Below are positions 1 to 5,294 of a stretch of DNA of 5,870 nt, piece after piece. Position 1 is the stretch's first letter. Every line of letters begins with the position of its first letter. The notes below the pieces were generated by a model that was given only the letters and a program-made list of their open reading frames with translations, searched no databases and was not told the origin of the DNA. Origin of the DNA: Sphingomonas sp. GTDB taxonomy: Bacteria; Pseudomonadota; Alphaproteobacteria; Sphingomonadales; Sphingomonadaceae. The stretch covers positions 1 through 5,870 of the forward strand of contig PNLG01000303.1 of assembly GCA_013822915.1 (NCBI GenBank), read 5' to 3'. The translations under genes were made by a program, and so were the position numbers.

Positions 1-56
1 ACCCGAGCATCGGGGATGCTGGCGCGGATCAGCCGTTCAATCTCGTCGGCGGGCAT
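1..56 (-). CDS. bolA: BolA family protein, N-terminal fragment (cut by window edge)
   Basis: Only the first 18 codons are in the window. They read MPADEIERLIRASIPDAR, the usual opening of alphaproteobacterial BolA/IbaG-type proteins, which are about 75-80 residues long; the helix-turn-helix-like core and the conserved C-terminal His lie outside. BolA proteins partner monothiol glutaredoxins in binding and handing on [2Fe-2S] clusters, and some affect transcription and cell shape. The gene starts 10 bases after the stop of the DUF1476 gene, an arrangement common in alphaproteobacteria, where a monothiol glutaredoxin gene (grxD) often follows; that gene would lie to the left of the window. An in-frame GTG at 62 could also serve as start and would add two residues. 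The call rests on a short stretch plus context, so the family is likely but the subtype (BolA or IbaG) is open. Confidence 0.75.
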   Translation of the reverse strand, partial: MPADEIERLIRASIPDAR

Positions 57-66
57 CGCCACCGGG

Positions 67-387
67 TCAGGCCGCGCTCAACTGGCGCTGCGCTTCCGCT
101 GCATGTTCGTCCAGCGCGCGGCGGATGGCCGCGTCGTCAATCTCCACACCGGCCGCCGTCAGATCGCCGAGCAGCTTGCGGACGACGTCATCGTCGCCGG
201 CTTCTTCGAAATCCGCCTGCACCACCGCCTTGGCATAGGCATCGGCGTCATCCGCCGACAGTTTCATGAGGCTAGCCGCCCAGTGCGCAACCAACTTGTT
301 GCGGCGCGCGGCCACGCGAAAGGCGAAGTCTTCCTCGCGCGCGAACTGAGATTCAAAAGCGCGTTCACGGTCCTCAAAGGTGGTCAT
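67..387 (-). CDS. DUF1476 / F1-ATPase inhibitor zeta subunit
   Basis: This is a 106-residue, all-helical, highly charged protein. It opens with MTTFEDRERAFESQFAREED, followed by ARRNKLVAHWAA (27-38) and VVQADFEEAGDDDVVRKL (55-72), the signature segments of the DUF1476 family. In Paracoccus denitrificans this family is the zeta subunit of F1Fo-ATP synthase, whose N-terminal segment blocks ATP hydrolysis by F1 in the manner of mitochondrial IF1. The usual length of about 104-107 residues matches. The reading frame is open 20 codons further upstream, but only the ATG at 387 gives the family N-terminus, so I start there. The Shine-Dalgarno is poor: a GGGGA about 10 bases upstream. BolA follows after 10 bases. 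The cytoplasmic, F1-bound role is known for the family; how strongly this member inhibits cannot be read from the sequence. Confidence 0.9.
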   Translation of the reverse strand: MTTFEDRERAFESQFAREEDFAFRVAARRNKLVAHWAASLMKLSADDADAYAKAVVQADFEEAGDDDVVRKLLGDLTAAGVEIDDAAIRRALDEHAAEAQRQLSAA

Positions 388-418
388 GATATGGAGGTCC
401 CCAAAATTTGATGGAGGG

Positions 419-459
419 CAGATAGTGCGCCGCCATCGCTTGCGCAACCGATGCGCAAC
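419..459 (-). promoter_or_regulatory. Possible promoter with paired TGCGCA sites upstream of the DUF1476 gene
   Basis: The 71-base gap between the quinone oxidoreductase and DUF1476 genes holds two copies of GTTGCGCA in direct orientation (459-452 and 448-441), 11 bases apart, or about one helical turn; each contains the palindrome TGCGCA. The proximal copy supplies TTGCGC (447-442), which lies 17 bases from TATCTG (424-419). That is a possible -35/-10 pair, but each hexamer matches the sigma-70 consensus at only three of six positions. The start point would fall near 412, giving a leader of about 25 bases. The repeat is seen; its role as promoter or operator is inferred and weak. Confidence 0.22.
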
Positions 460-1460
460 TAAGCCGCGACGCGCACCACCAATTTGCCGATCGCGCCGCG
501 CGCCGCCATTTTGGCAATCGCTGCGCCCCCATCGGCAAAATCAAACACTTCCGTCACGCGCGGCTGGATTTTGCCGTCTGCCCACAGGCGGAACAGGTGG
601 TCGACATGCGCCTGATTGGCCTGCGGATCCCGCGCAGCAAACGCGCCCCAGAACACGCCGCACACATCGCAACTTTTGAGCAGCGTGAGGTTAAGCGGCA
701 GGCGGGGGATACCCGCGGGGAAGCCGACGACGAGATAGCGCCCCTCCCACGCAATCGCCCGCAGCGCAGGCTCGGCATAATCACCACCGACGGGATCATA
801 GATGACATCGGCGCCATTGGGTCCAAGTGCTGCCTTGAACTGATCGGCCAGCGCCTTGGACGCGTCCTTGTCAAACGGGGCGCGGCCGTAAATCAGCGTC
901 GCATCGGCGCCCGCCTCGCGGCAAGCCTGCGCCTTGTCCTCCGACGAAACCGCGGCGACGACGCGCGCGCCAAATGCCTTGCCCAGTTCGATCGCCGCCA
1001 GCCCGACGCCACCCGCCGCGCCCAGCACCAACAGCGTTTCGCCTGCCTTCAAATGCCCGCGATCGAGCAGCGCGTGGATCGTCGTGCCATAGGTGAGGAC
1101 AAGCGCCGACCCCTCCTCAAACGACCGCCCTTCCGGCAGCTTGTAGAGGCGCGCGGCATCGACCACGATTTTCTCCACCAGCCCGCCATGGCCGATCGTG
1201 CCGAGCACGCGGTCGCCGACCGTCAGCGTCGTCACCCCGTCGCCCACCGCCTCCACCACGCCCGAAATCTCACCGCCAGGGGCAAAGGGACGTTGCGGCT
1301 TGAACTGATATTTATCCTCGATGATCAGCACATCGGGATAGTTGATCGCACACGCCTTTACCGCGACCACCACTTGGCCCTTGGCGGGCACGGGATCGGG
1401 CAGATCGTCGATCACCAGCGTGTCGGGGCCGCCCGGTGCCGTTGATAACAATGCCCGCAT
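459..1460 (-). CDS. Zinc-free MDR NADPH:quinone oxidoreductase family protein
   Basis: This 333-residue protein is of normal length for the medium-chain dehydrogenase/reductase superfamily. The GroES-like N-terminal domain (about 1-125) has NYPD at 40-43 and PFAPGGEISGVVEAVGDGV at 58-76. The Rossmann domain has VLGAAGGVGLAAIELGKAFGA at 145-165, with the AAGGVG nucleotide loop typical of the quinone oxidoreductase branch, then YDPVGGD at 221-227. The catalytic-zinc Cys/His set and the four-Cys structural zinc loop are absent, as expected for that branch. Family members reduce quinones, or enones and enoyl-CoAs, with NADPH in the cytoplasm; the substrate here is unknown. I start at the ATG at 1460, because GGGAGAG (1471-1465) is well spaced for it and too close to the in-frame GTG at 1463. 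The gene follows the MBL hydrolase gene after 82 bases, a GC-rich gap with no clear terminator. Confidence 0.9.
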   Translation of the reverse strand: MRALLSTAPGGPDTLVIDDLPDPVPAKGQVVVAVKACAINYPDVLIIEDKYQFKPQRPFAPGGEISGVVEAVGDGVTTLTVGDRVLGTIGHGGLVEKIVVDAARLYKLPEGRSFEEGSALVLTYGTTIHALLDRGHLKAGETLLVLGAAGGVGLAAIELGKAFGARVVAAVSSEDKAQACREAGADATLIYGRAPFDKDASKALADQFKAALGPNGADVIYDPVGGDYAEPALRAIAWEGRYLVVGFPAGIPRLPLNLTLLKSCDVCGVFWGAFAARDPQANQAHVDHLFRLWADGKIQPRVTEVFDFADGGAAIAKMAARGAIGKLVVRVAA

Positions 1461-1464
1461 CACG

Positions 1465-1471
1465 CTCTCCC
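1465..1471 (-). promoter_or_regulatory. Ribosome binding site of the quinone oxidoreductase gene
   Basis: GGGAGAG lies 4 bases before the ATG at 1460 and only 1 base before the overlapping in-frame GTG at 1463. The spacing therefore favours the ATG and settles the start. Confidence 0.6.
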
Positions 1472-1542
1472 GTTACTATTGTCGCCCCCGTTTTGCCGCG
1501 CGGCGCCGGGCGCGTCCAGCCCCGACATTGCGTAACGCCGAC

Positions 1543-2376
1543 TTATTCGGCGGCCGCCGGGAAAACGGGCAGCTTGGCAATGTCCCTCGGGTCATGCTGG
1601 ATAATAACGGTCGCGTTGGTATTGGCGGCCAGCCCTTTGAACCGCGCCAACGATGCCAGCGTATCGGCGCGGTTGGTGTTAAAGGTCGGCACGCCGTCGC
1701 TGTCGTAATTCTCGCGGAAATGCGCCAGGTCGCCGGTTAGCAGAAAACTGCGCCCGCTCGCCAGCTTGACTAGCAGCGCGTGGTGCCCCGGCGTGTGACC
1801 GGGCGTGTCGATAATGGTGACGCTGCCATCGCCGAACACATCCTTGTCGCCGCTGACAGGCATGGATTTGCCCGGCCCGCTAATCCAGTGTTTCAGCGCG
1901 GTCGGATCGGCGCCAAAGCCCGGCGGCGTCGCGCTCAGCGCGTCGAAATCGCCCTTGCCAATCATCAGCGTCGCGCCCGGAAAGGCCGCCGCCTGTCCGG
2001 TATGATCATAATGATAATGGCTGATCCCGATGATGCTGACCTGTTCAGGCTTCACACCGATGTCGGCCAATTGCTCAACGACAGTCTTGGTCAGGCTCGC
2101 CCCGCCAACCGTGCGCCCTTTGAGCGCTGCCGACAGCCCGGTGTCCCACAGCATATAGGCATCGCCATGCTTGATCAGGTAACAGCTCGCGGTCAGCGCC
2201 ATGCTCTTGCCGGTGTAAGCGCGGGTGTCTGAAAACAGGTTGAGATCGGACACGAAATTGCTGCCGCAATCGAGCCGCCACAGCTTTGTCTCAACCGGCG
2301 GTTTGCCGCTTGCCGCAAACGCGCACAGCCCCGCCAAAAGCGTGCCCGCCGCCAACATCACCAGTGCGCGCTTCAT
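1543..2376 (-). CDS. Exported MBL-fold metallo-hydrolase, N-acyl-homoserine lactonase family
   Basis: This 277-residue protein begins with a type I signal peptide: MKR, a hydrophobic stretch at 4-20, and probable cleavage near AFA-ASG (after about residue 21). A Cys is present at 18, but it is preceded by AGL, which is not a lipobox. The metallo-beta-lactamase fold is clear: HYHYDH at 120-125 (the HxHxDH dinuclear zinc motif), H194 in TPGHTPGH (191-198), bridging D216 in LTGDLAH, and H261 in IIQHDP. This spacing and the final HDP fit the AHL lactonase (AiiA/AttM-like) branch, whose members open lactone rings, including quorum-sensing acyl-homoserine lactones. The branch is known; the true substrate and a periplasmic site are inferred. 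The frame stays open to 2430, but GAGGGG 7 bases before 2376 and the signal peptide fix the start. Other lactonases or thioesterase-like MBL enzymes remain possible. Confidence 0.85.
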   Translation of the reverse strand: MKRALVMLAAGTLLAGLCAFAASGKPPVETKLWRLDCGSNFVSDLNLFSDTRAYTGKSMALTASCYLIKHGDAYMLWDTGLSAALKGRTVGGASLTKTVVEQLADIGVKPEQVSIIGISHYHYDHTGQAAAFPGATLMIGKGDFDALSATPPGFGADPTALKHWISGPGKSMPVSGDKDVFGDGSVTIIDTPGHTPGHHALLVKLASGRSFLLTGDLAHFRENYDSDGVPTFNTNRADTLASLARFKGLAANTNATVIIQHDPRDIAKLPVFPAAAE

Positions 2377-2383
2377 TGCCCAT

Positions 2384-2389
2384 CCCCTC
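2384..2389 (-). promoter_or_regulatory. Ribosome binding site that decides the MBL hydrolase start
   Basis: GAGGGG sits 7 bases before the ATG at 2376. This start places a signal peptide at the extreme N-terminus. The longer in-frame start at 2430 would put 18 Arg/Trp-rich residues in front of it and has no comparable site. Confidence 0.6.
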
Positions 2390-2434
2390 AACCAGCGTCG
2401 CCATCGCGGCCCCCCGCGCCAGCTCACCATCGCT

Positions 2435-2463
2435 ATCCTAGGCGGGAATGCGAGCGGAGGGAA
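2435..2463 (-). promoter_or_regulatory. Possible promoter upstream of the MBL hydrolase gene
   Basis: The 100-base gap after the epimerase gene holds TAGGAT (2440-2435, four of six matches to the -10 consensus), preceded at 17 bases by TTCCCT (2463-2458, three of six to the -35 consensus). Initiation would fall near 2428, giving a leader of about 50 bases. Both hexamers are only partial matches, so this is a candidate, supported mainly by the gap being the longest in the window. Confidence 0.25.
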
Positions 2464-2476
2464 GCGTCACCGCGCG

Positions 2477-3436
2477 CTACTTGTCACTCGCGACCAGCGG
2501 CGATTGATAGCTCGCATCATGCGCGAACGGAAGCGGCGCGCCATCCCGCATCGCCGCCAGCACTGCGGCAAAATCGGTCCGACAGCGAAAGCCCAGCACC
2601 CGCTCTGCCCGACGCGCGTCGTAAACGCGGTCGATAACGCCGGGCAATTGCCAGCCGCGCGCAGCATAAAGCGCTGGCGCATCCGGGAAATAACGCGCCA
2701 CCACCGTCGCCGCATTGACTTTCAGCGGCACGACATCGGCAGGCGCAAAGGGGGTGGGTGCAGCGAGCAGGAACAGGTCAAACCCCAATGTCGGCGCCCG
2801 GTCCAGCGCGGCAAGGTGCGCGGCGGCTGCATCCTCCACCGTCAGGCGACGGTTCAAAAACTCATTCGCCTTGTTGTTTTCACCCGCCAGGCGAAGGTCG
2901 GTGTCATCGTCTTCGGGGAAAAAGCGCCCCGTGCGCAGGATGATACAGCGCAGCGCGTGATTTTGGTGATAGAGGCGGCAAATCTGTTCGGCGGCCAACT
3001 TGGTGATGCCATAGATATTACGCGGCTCCAGCGGCGCGAAATTCTCATCCAGCCAGACCGCGCGTTCGCTTGCCCCTGCGCGCACCGCCGCTGAAATCAT
3101 CAACGATGTGGTGGAGGTGAACACAAAGCGCTGCACGCTATGCGCGACCGCGGCCTCCAACAGGTTGAGCGTGCCCGTCACATTCACATCGACAAAGGCT
3201 TGCGTTGGATAGCGGACGATATCGGGCTTGTGGAGCGCGCCCGAATGGATCACCGCCTCGACGCCCGCATCGGCGAACAGCCGCGTCACCAGCGCACGAT
3301 CAGCGACCGACCCGATGACGTTGGTGGACGGCCCCGGCGCCGGGTCCAGCCCCACTACGTCATGTCCGGCCGCCTGCAATAGCGGCGCGATGTGACGCCC
3401 CAGCCAGCCCGATGATCCGGTGAGCAAAACCCGCAT
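2477..3436 (-). CDS. NAD-dependent epimerase/dehydratase (extended SDR)
   Basis: This 319-residue protein has the normal length for an extended short-chain dehydrogenase. The Rossmann start MRVLLTGSSGWLGRHIAPLL carries the TGxxGxxG loop at 6-13, and D31 at the end of the second strand favours NAD+ over NADP+. The catalytic pair is YGITK at 142-146 (Tyr142, Lys146), with the partner Thr in FTSTTS at 106-111. LRTGRFFPEDDD (167-178) opens the substrate domain. Such enzymes act on nucleotide-sugars (4-epimerases, dehydratases) or on related alcohols and lactones; the particular substrate cannot be named. There is no glycosyltransferase or sugar-biosynthesis neighbour to suggest an envelope pathway. 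It begins 31 bases after the ferritin-like gene and is probably co-transcribed with it. The Shine-Dalgarno is weak (AGAG about 7 bases upstream), but the ATG gives the family N-terminus exactly. Confidence 0.88.
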   Translation of the reverse strand: MRVLLTGSSGWLGRHIAPLLQAAGHDVVGLDPAPGPSTNVIGSVADRALVTRLFADAGVEAVIHSGALHKPDIVRYPTQAFVDVNVTGTLNLLEAAVAHSVQRFVFTSTTSLMISAAVRAGASERAVWLDENFAPLEPRNIYGITKLAAEQICRLYHQNHALRCIILRTGRFFPEDDDTDLRLAGENNKANEFLNRRLTVEDAAAAHLAALDRAPTLGFDLFLLAAPTPFAPADVVPLKVNAATVVARYFPDAPALYAARGWQLPGVIDRVYDARRAERVLGFRCRTDFAAVLAAMRDGAPLPFAHDASYQSPLVASDK

Positions 3437-3467
3437 GATAACGCTCTAACAATCGACCGTTACAACT

Positions 3468-4139
3468 TCAAACGGCAAGCGCTGCCTTTGGTGGCGCCTC
3501 GGCCGCATCCGCCCACGCGTCCTGCCGCGCGAGCCAGGGGTTCAGGTAGAGCGCGGGGATTTTGAACAGCAACAGCTCGCGATGGATCCAGAAATCGACC
3601 GCGCGCTCCAGCCACGATGCCTGTTTGCGCCCCGTCCGGTCGAGCCACGCCTGATAGGGTTGCCAATGGCTCGGCTCGTCGCGCTCGATAATGCGGAAAA
3701 TCTTCATCATCACCGGATCGGCGCGCACCAGCGGCGACTTGAGCAGTACCTCAACCTGCCGCATCCCGCGCTGTTCGGTCAGCATGATGACCCGGCACAG
3801 CCGCTCGAACTGGTCCTTGTCGGCAATGATTGCTTGCGTATCGAGCGCGTCGATCCCGCGCCCGAACATGATTTCGACAAAACGGTCGATATGGCCACAA
3901 GTGCGATCGACCCGAAACGGACGGCGGCCGTTGATCTCGAACCAGCGCTTGAACATCACATAATGTTTGCGCTCATCCGTACGGTGTTTTTCCACCTCGG
4001 CGATGAAGCGGTGATCGTCGGGGCAGCACGCGCGCACTGCCTCCAGCACGCGGTCGATGCTGGTATAGCCGCGGTGCTCGTTGTAAATATAAACCGACGC
4101 CAGAATATCGAGATAGCGGCGGTGGAGGGATCGGATCAT
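3468..4139 (-). CDS. Ferritin-like di-iron domain protein, function unknown
   Basis: This 223-residue, mostly helical soluble protein shows the full carboxylate/histidine pattern of a ferritin-like di-iron four-helix bundle: E21 (YNEHRGY), E56xxH59 (DERKHY), E122 (LTEQRGM) and E155xxH158 (RDEPSHW), one set per expected helix. I recognise no specific enzyme family. The pattern is shared by ferritin-like oxidases, hydroxylases and rubrerythrin-type proteins, and no rubredoxin domain is present. The C-terminal part (about 176-204) is aromatic and hydrophobic (WLERAVDFWIHRELLLFKIP), perhaps an extra helix that packs on the bundle or touches a membrane, and the last 20 residues are Ala-rich and loose. 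The frame is open to 4253, but those 38 codons are Arg/Pro-rich and run into scoB, so I start at the ATG at 4139. It lies 64 bases after scoB and 31 before the epimerase gene. The fold call is firm by motif; the role is unknown. Confidence 0.8.
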   Translation of the reverse strand: MIRSLHRRYLDILASVYIYNEHRGYTSIDRVLEAVRACCPDDHRFIAEVEKHRTDERKHYVMFKRWFEINGRRPFRVDRTCGHIDRFVEIMFGRGIDALDTQAIIADKDQFERLCRVIMLTEQRGMRQVEVLLKSPLVRADPVMMKIFRIIERDEPSHWQPYQAWLDRTGRKQASWLERAVDFWIHRELLLFKIPALYLNPWLARQDAWADAAEAPPKAALAV

Positions 4140-4190
4140 ACCCCCAACCCTAGGCCCCGGCGGCTCACCGCGCAATGACGTCGCGCGCCT

Positions 4191-4203
4191 GCCCGCACCG
4201 GGC
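4191..4203 (-). other. Short GC hairpin directly after the scoB stop
   Basis: GCCCG-GTG-CGGGC forms a 5-bp stem with a 3-base loop, starting at the base after the scoB stop codon. No T-run follows, so it is not a standard intrinsic terminator. It could slow polymerase or protect the 3' end of the sco message, or be chance in GC-rich DNA. Confidence 0.2.
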
Positions 4204-4851
4204 TCAAGCCGCCACGCGCTCCACATAATCGGCCGTCGTCTTGGCGCGCACATCCTCCGTGGTAACGCCGGGTGCCAGCTCGATCAGCGCAAACGGACTT
4301 TCGTGGTCGGGCCGGTGGAATACGGCAAGATCGGTAATGATCATGTCGACGACATTGCGCCCGGTCAGCGGCAGCGTGCAGGCGGGAATGAATTTCGGAT
4401 CGCCGTTTTTGGAGGTGTGCTCCATCACCACAACGATCCGCTTGACGCCCGCGACCAGATCCATCGCGCCGCCCATTCCCTTGATCAGCTTGCCCGGAAT
4501 CATCCAGTTTGCGATGTCGCCGCCCGCGCTCACTTCCATCGCGCCGAGCACGGTCAGGTCGATATGGCCGCCGCGGATCATCGCAAAACTGTCCGACGAG
4601 CTGAAAAACACCGATGAGGGAAGCTCGCTGATCGTTTGCTTGCCCGCGTTGATCAGGTCGGGATCGACTTCATCGGCAAAGGGGAACGGGCCGATACCAA
4701 GCATCCCGTTTTCGCTTTGCAACGTCACGTCCATGCCATCGGGGATATGGTTTGCGACTAAAGTCGGGATGCCGATGCCGAGATTCACATAGAACCCGTC
4801 CTGCAATTCCTTTGCCGCGCGCGCGGCCATATCATCACGTGTCCAGGGCAT
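4204..4851 (-). CDS. scoB: Succinyl-CoA:3-oxoacid CoA-transferase subunit B
   Basis: This 215-residue protein is the usual size for subunit B of a family I CoA-transferase. Conserved blocks appear in order: NLGIGIPTLVANHIP (23-37), LQSENGMLGIGP (44-55) with the catalytic Glu47 that forms the glutamyl-CoA thioester intermediate, GGHIDLTVLGAMEVS (94-108), and the C-terminal CTLPLTGRNVVDMIITDLAVF (158-178). With subunit A it moves CoA from succinyl-CoA to a 3-oxoacid such as acetoacetate in the cytoplasm, feeding ketone bodies into acetyl-CoA metabolism; a related substrate (3-oxoadipate, butyrate) is not excluded. Its ATG shares one base with the stop of the membrane-protein gene (TGATG), and its Shine-Dalgarno lies inside that gene, so translation is probably coupled. 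The odd point is that subunit A is not the immediate neighbour. Confidence 0.93.
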   Translation of the reverse strand: MPWTRDDMAARAAKELQDGFYVNLGIGIPTLVANHIPDGMDVTLQSENGMLGIGPFPFADEVDPDLINAGKQTISELPSSVFFSSSDSFAMIRGGHIDLTVLGAMEVSAGGDIANWMIPGKLIKGMGGAMDLVAGVKRIVVVMEHTSKNGDPKFIPACTLPLTGRNVVDMIITDLAVFHRPDHESPFALIELAPGVTTEDVRAKTTADYVERVAA

Positions 4852-5294
4852 CAGAATTTTTCCTTCAACGAAAGCTGTGGCCATGCGCGCCAAGTGCCCA
4901 TGGCAAAACAAGCACCCATTAAGAGGCAAATGGCCGCAGAGGTTAGCTTGAACATCATGGATGGGATCGGCAGAAACACCGGGGTGAAGCCCAGGACGCC
5001 CCTCGCGACCAACACGACCGAGATTGCGACAAGCGCGACGCGAATGAGAGTAAGCGGTTTGACAACCCCTGCTGCGCAAAAGGCGACGATGGCCCAGCCC
5101 GCAATGATCGCGGCGATACCGATGGTCACGATTGTCGGCATGGACGACCCACGCTCGACAGCGCGCGCAATCCGCTCTCCCGCGCCCAGAAACCGATACC
5201 AATCCGGCCCGCCGACAATCGCGGCGACATGCAGCAAGCTTCCCGCCACGCTCGACCAGGCGGCTACCAATAACCAGGGACGCCCTGCGTTCAC
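4851..5294 (-). CDS. Four-helix integral membrane protein of unknown function between scoA and scoB
   Basis: This 147-residue protein has four predicted membrane segments (about 7-27, 53-75, 81-101, 115-134). Between the first two lies a polar, conserved-looking loop, GGPDWYRFLGAGERIARAVERGS (28-50), with aromatic and charged residues that may be the working part. I recognise no named family, and no transporter or enzyme motif is evident. The GTG start at 5294 overlaps the scoA stop as GTGA, and its stop overlaps the scoB ATG as TGATG, so it is locked into the CoA-transferase operon and was not simply dropped in by chance. The next in-frame Met (residue 52) would lose the first helix and the loop, which supports the GTG start. 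The final codons (LKEKF) also carry the scoB ribosome binding site. A role in uptake or sensing of a short-chain acid used by the transferase is an inference from position only. Confidence 0.85.
   Translation of the reverse strand: MNAGRPWLLVAAWSSVAGSLLHVAAIVGGPDWYRFLGAGERIARAVERGSSMPTIVTIGIAAIIAGWAIVAFCAAGVVKPLTLIRVALVAISVVLVARGVLGFTPVFLPIPSMMFKLTSAAICLLMGACFAMGTWRAWPQLSLKEKF
4861..4866 (-). promoter_or_regulatory. scoB ribosome binding site inside the membrane-protein gene
   Basis: GAAGGA, with its AAGGA core at 4865-4861, lies 9 bases before the scoB ATG at 4851. It overlaps the Lys-Glu codons at the end of the upstream gene, so ribosomes finishing the membrane protein uncover or re-use this site, as in translational coupling. 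Confidence 0.6.

Noticed and set aside
597..1445. A 282-codon open frame on the plus strand opposite the quinone oxidoreductase gene
   Set aside because: It mirrors the minus-strand gene in GC-rich DNA. Its translation is Arg/His/Gln-rich with no recognisable domain, whereas the minus frame encodes a complete MDR protein.
1490..1510. GC palindrome GCCGCGCGGC near 1495-1504 as a terminator between the MBL and quinone oxidoreductase genes
   Set aside because: On the transcribed strand it is followed by AAAACGGGG, not a T-run. On the opposite strand there is no gene for it to terminate.
1543..2376. Lipoprotein reading of the MBL hydrolase because of Cys at residue 18
   Set aside because: The residues before the Cys are A-G-L, so position -1 is Leu, not Gly/Ala/Ser. 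A standard type I cleavage after AFA fits better.
2225..3094. A 289-codon plus-strand open frame across the MBL and epimerase genes
   Set aside because: It spans two real minus-strand genes and the gap between them, and has low-complexity basic composition; it is a shadow of those genes.
3582..4178. A 198-codon plus-strand open frame opposite the ferritin-like gene
   Set aside because: The minus frame keeps the di-iron motif pattern, and the plus translation shows no family features.
4191..4203. Intrinsic terminator after scoB
   Set aside because: The stem is only 5 bp and no T-run follows on the transcribed strand, so I list it only as a low-confidence hairpin.
4852..5202. Upstream extension of the scoB frame by 117 codons
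   Set aside because: The extension is translated out of frame through the membrane-protein gene and is Arg/Cys/His-rich. The ATG at 4851 has a good ribosome binding site and gives the normal ScoB N-terminus.
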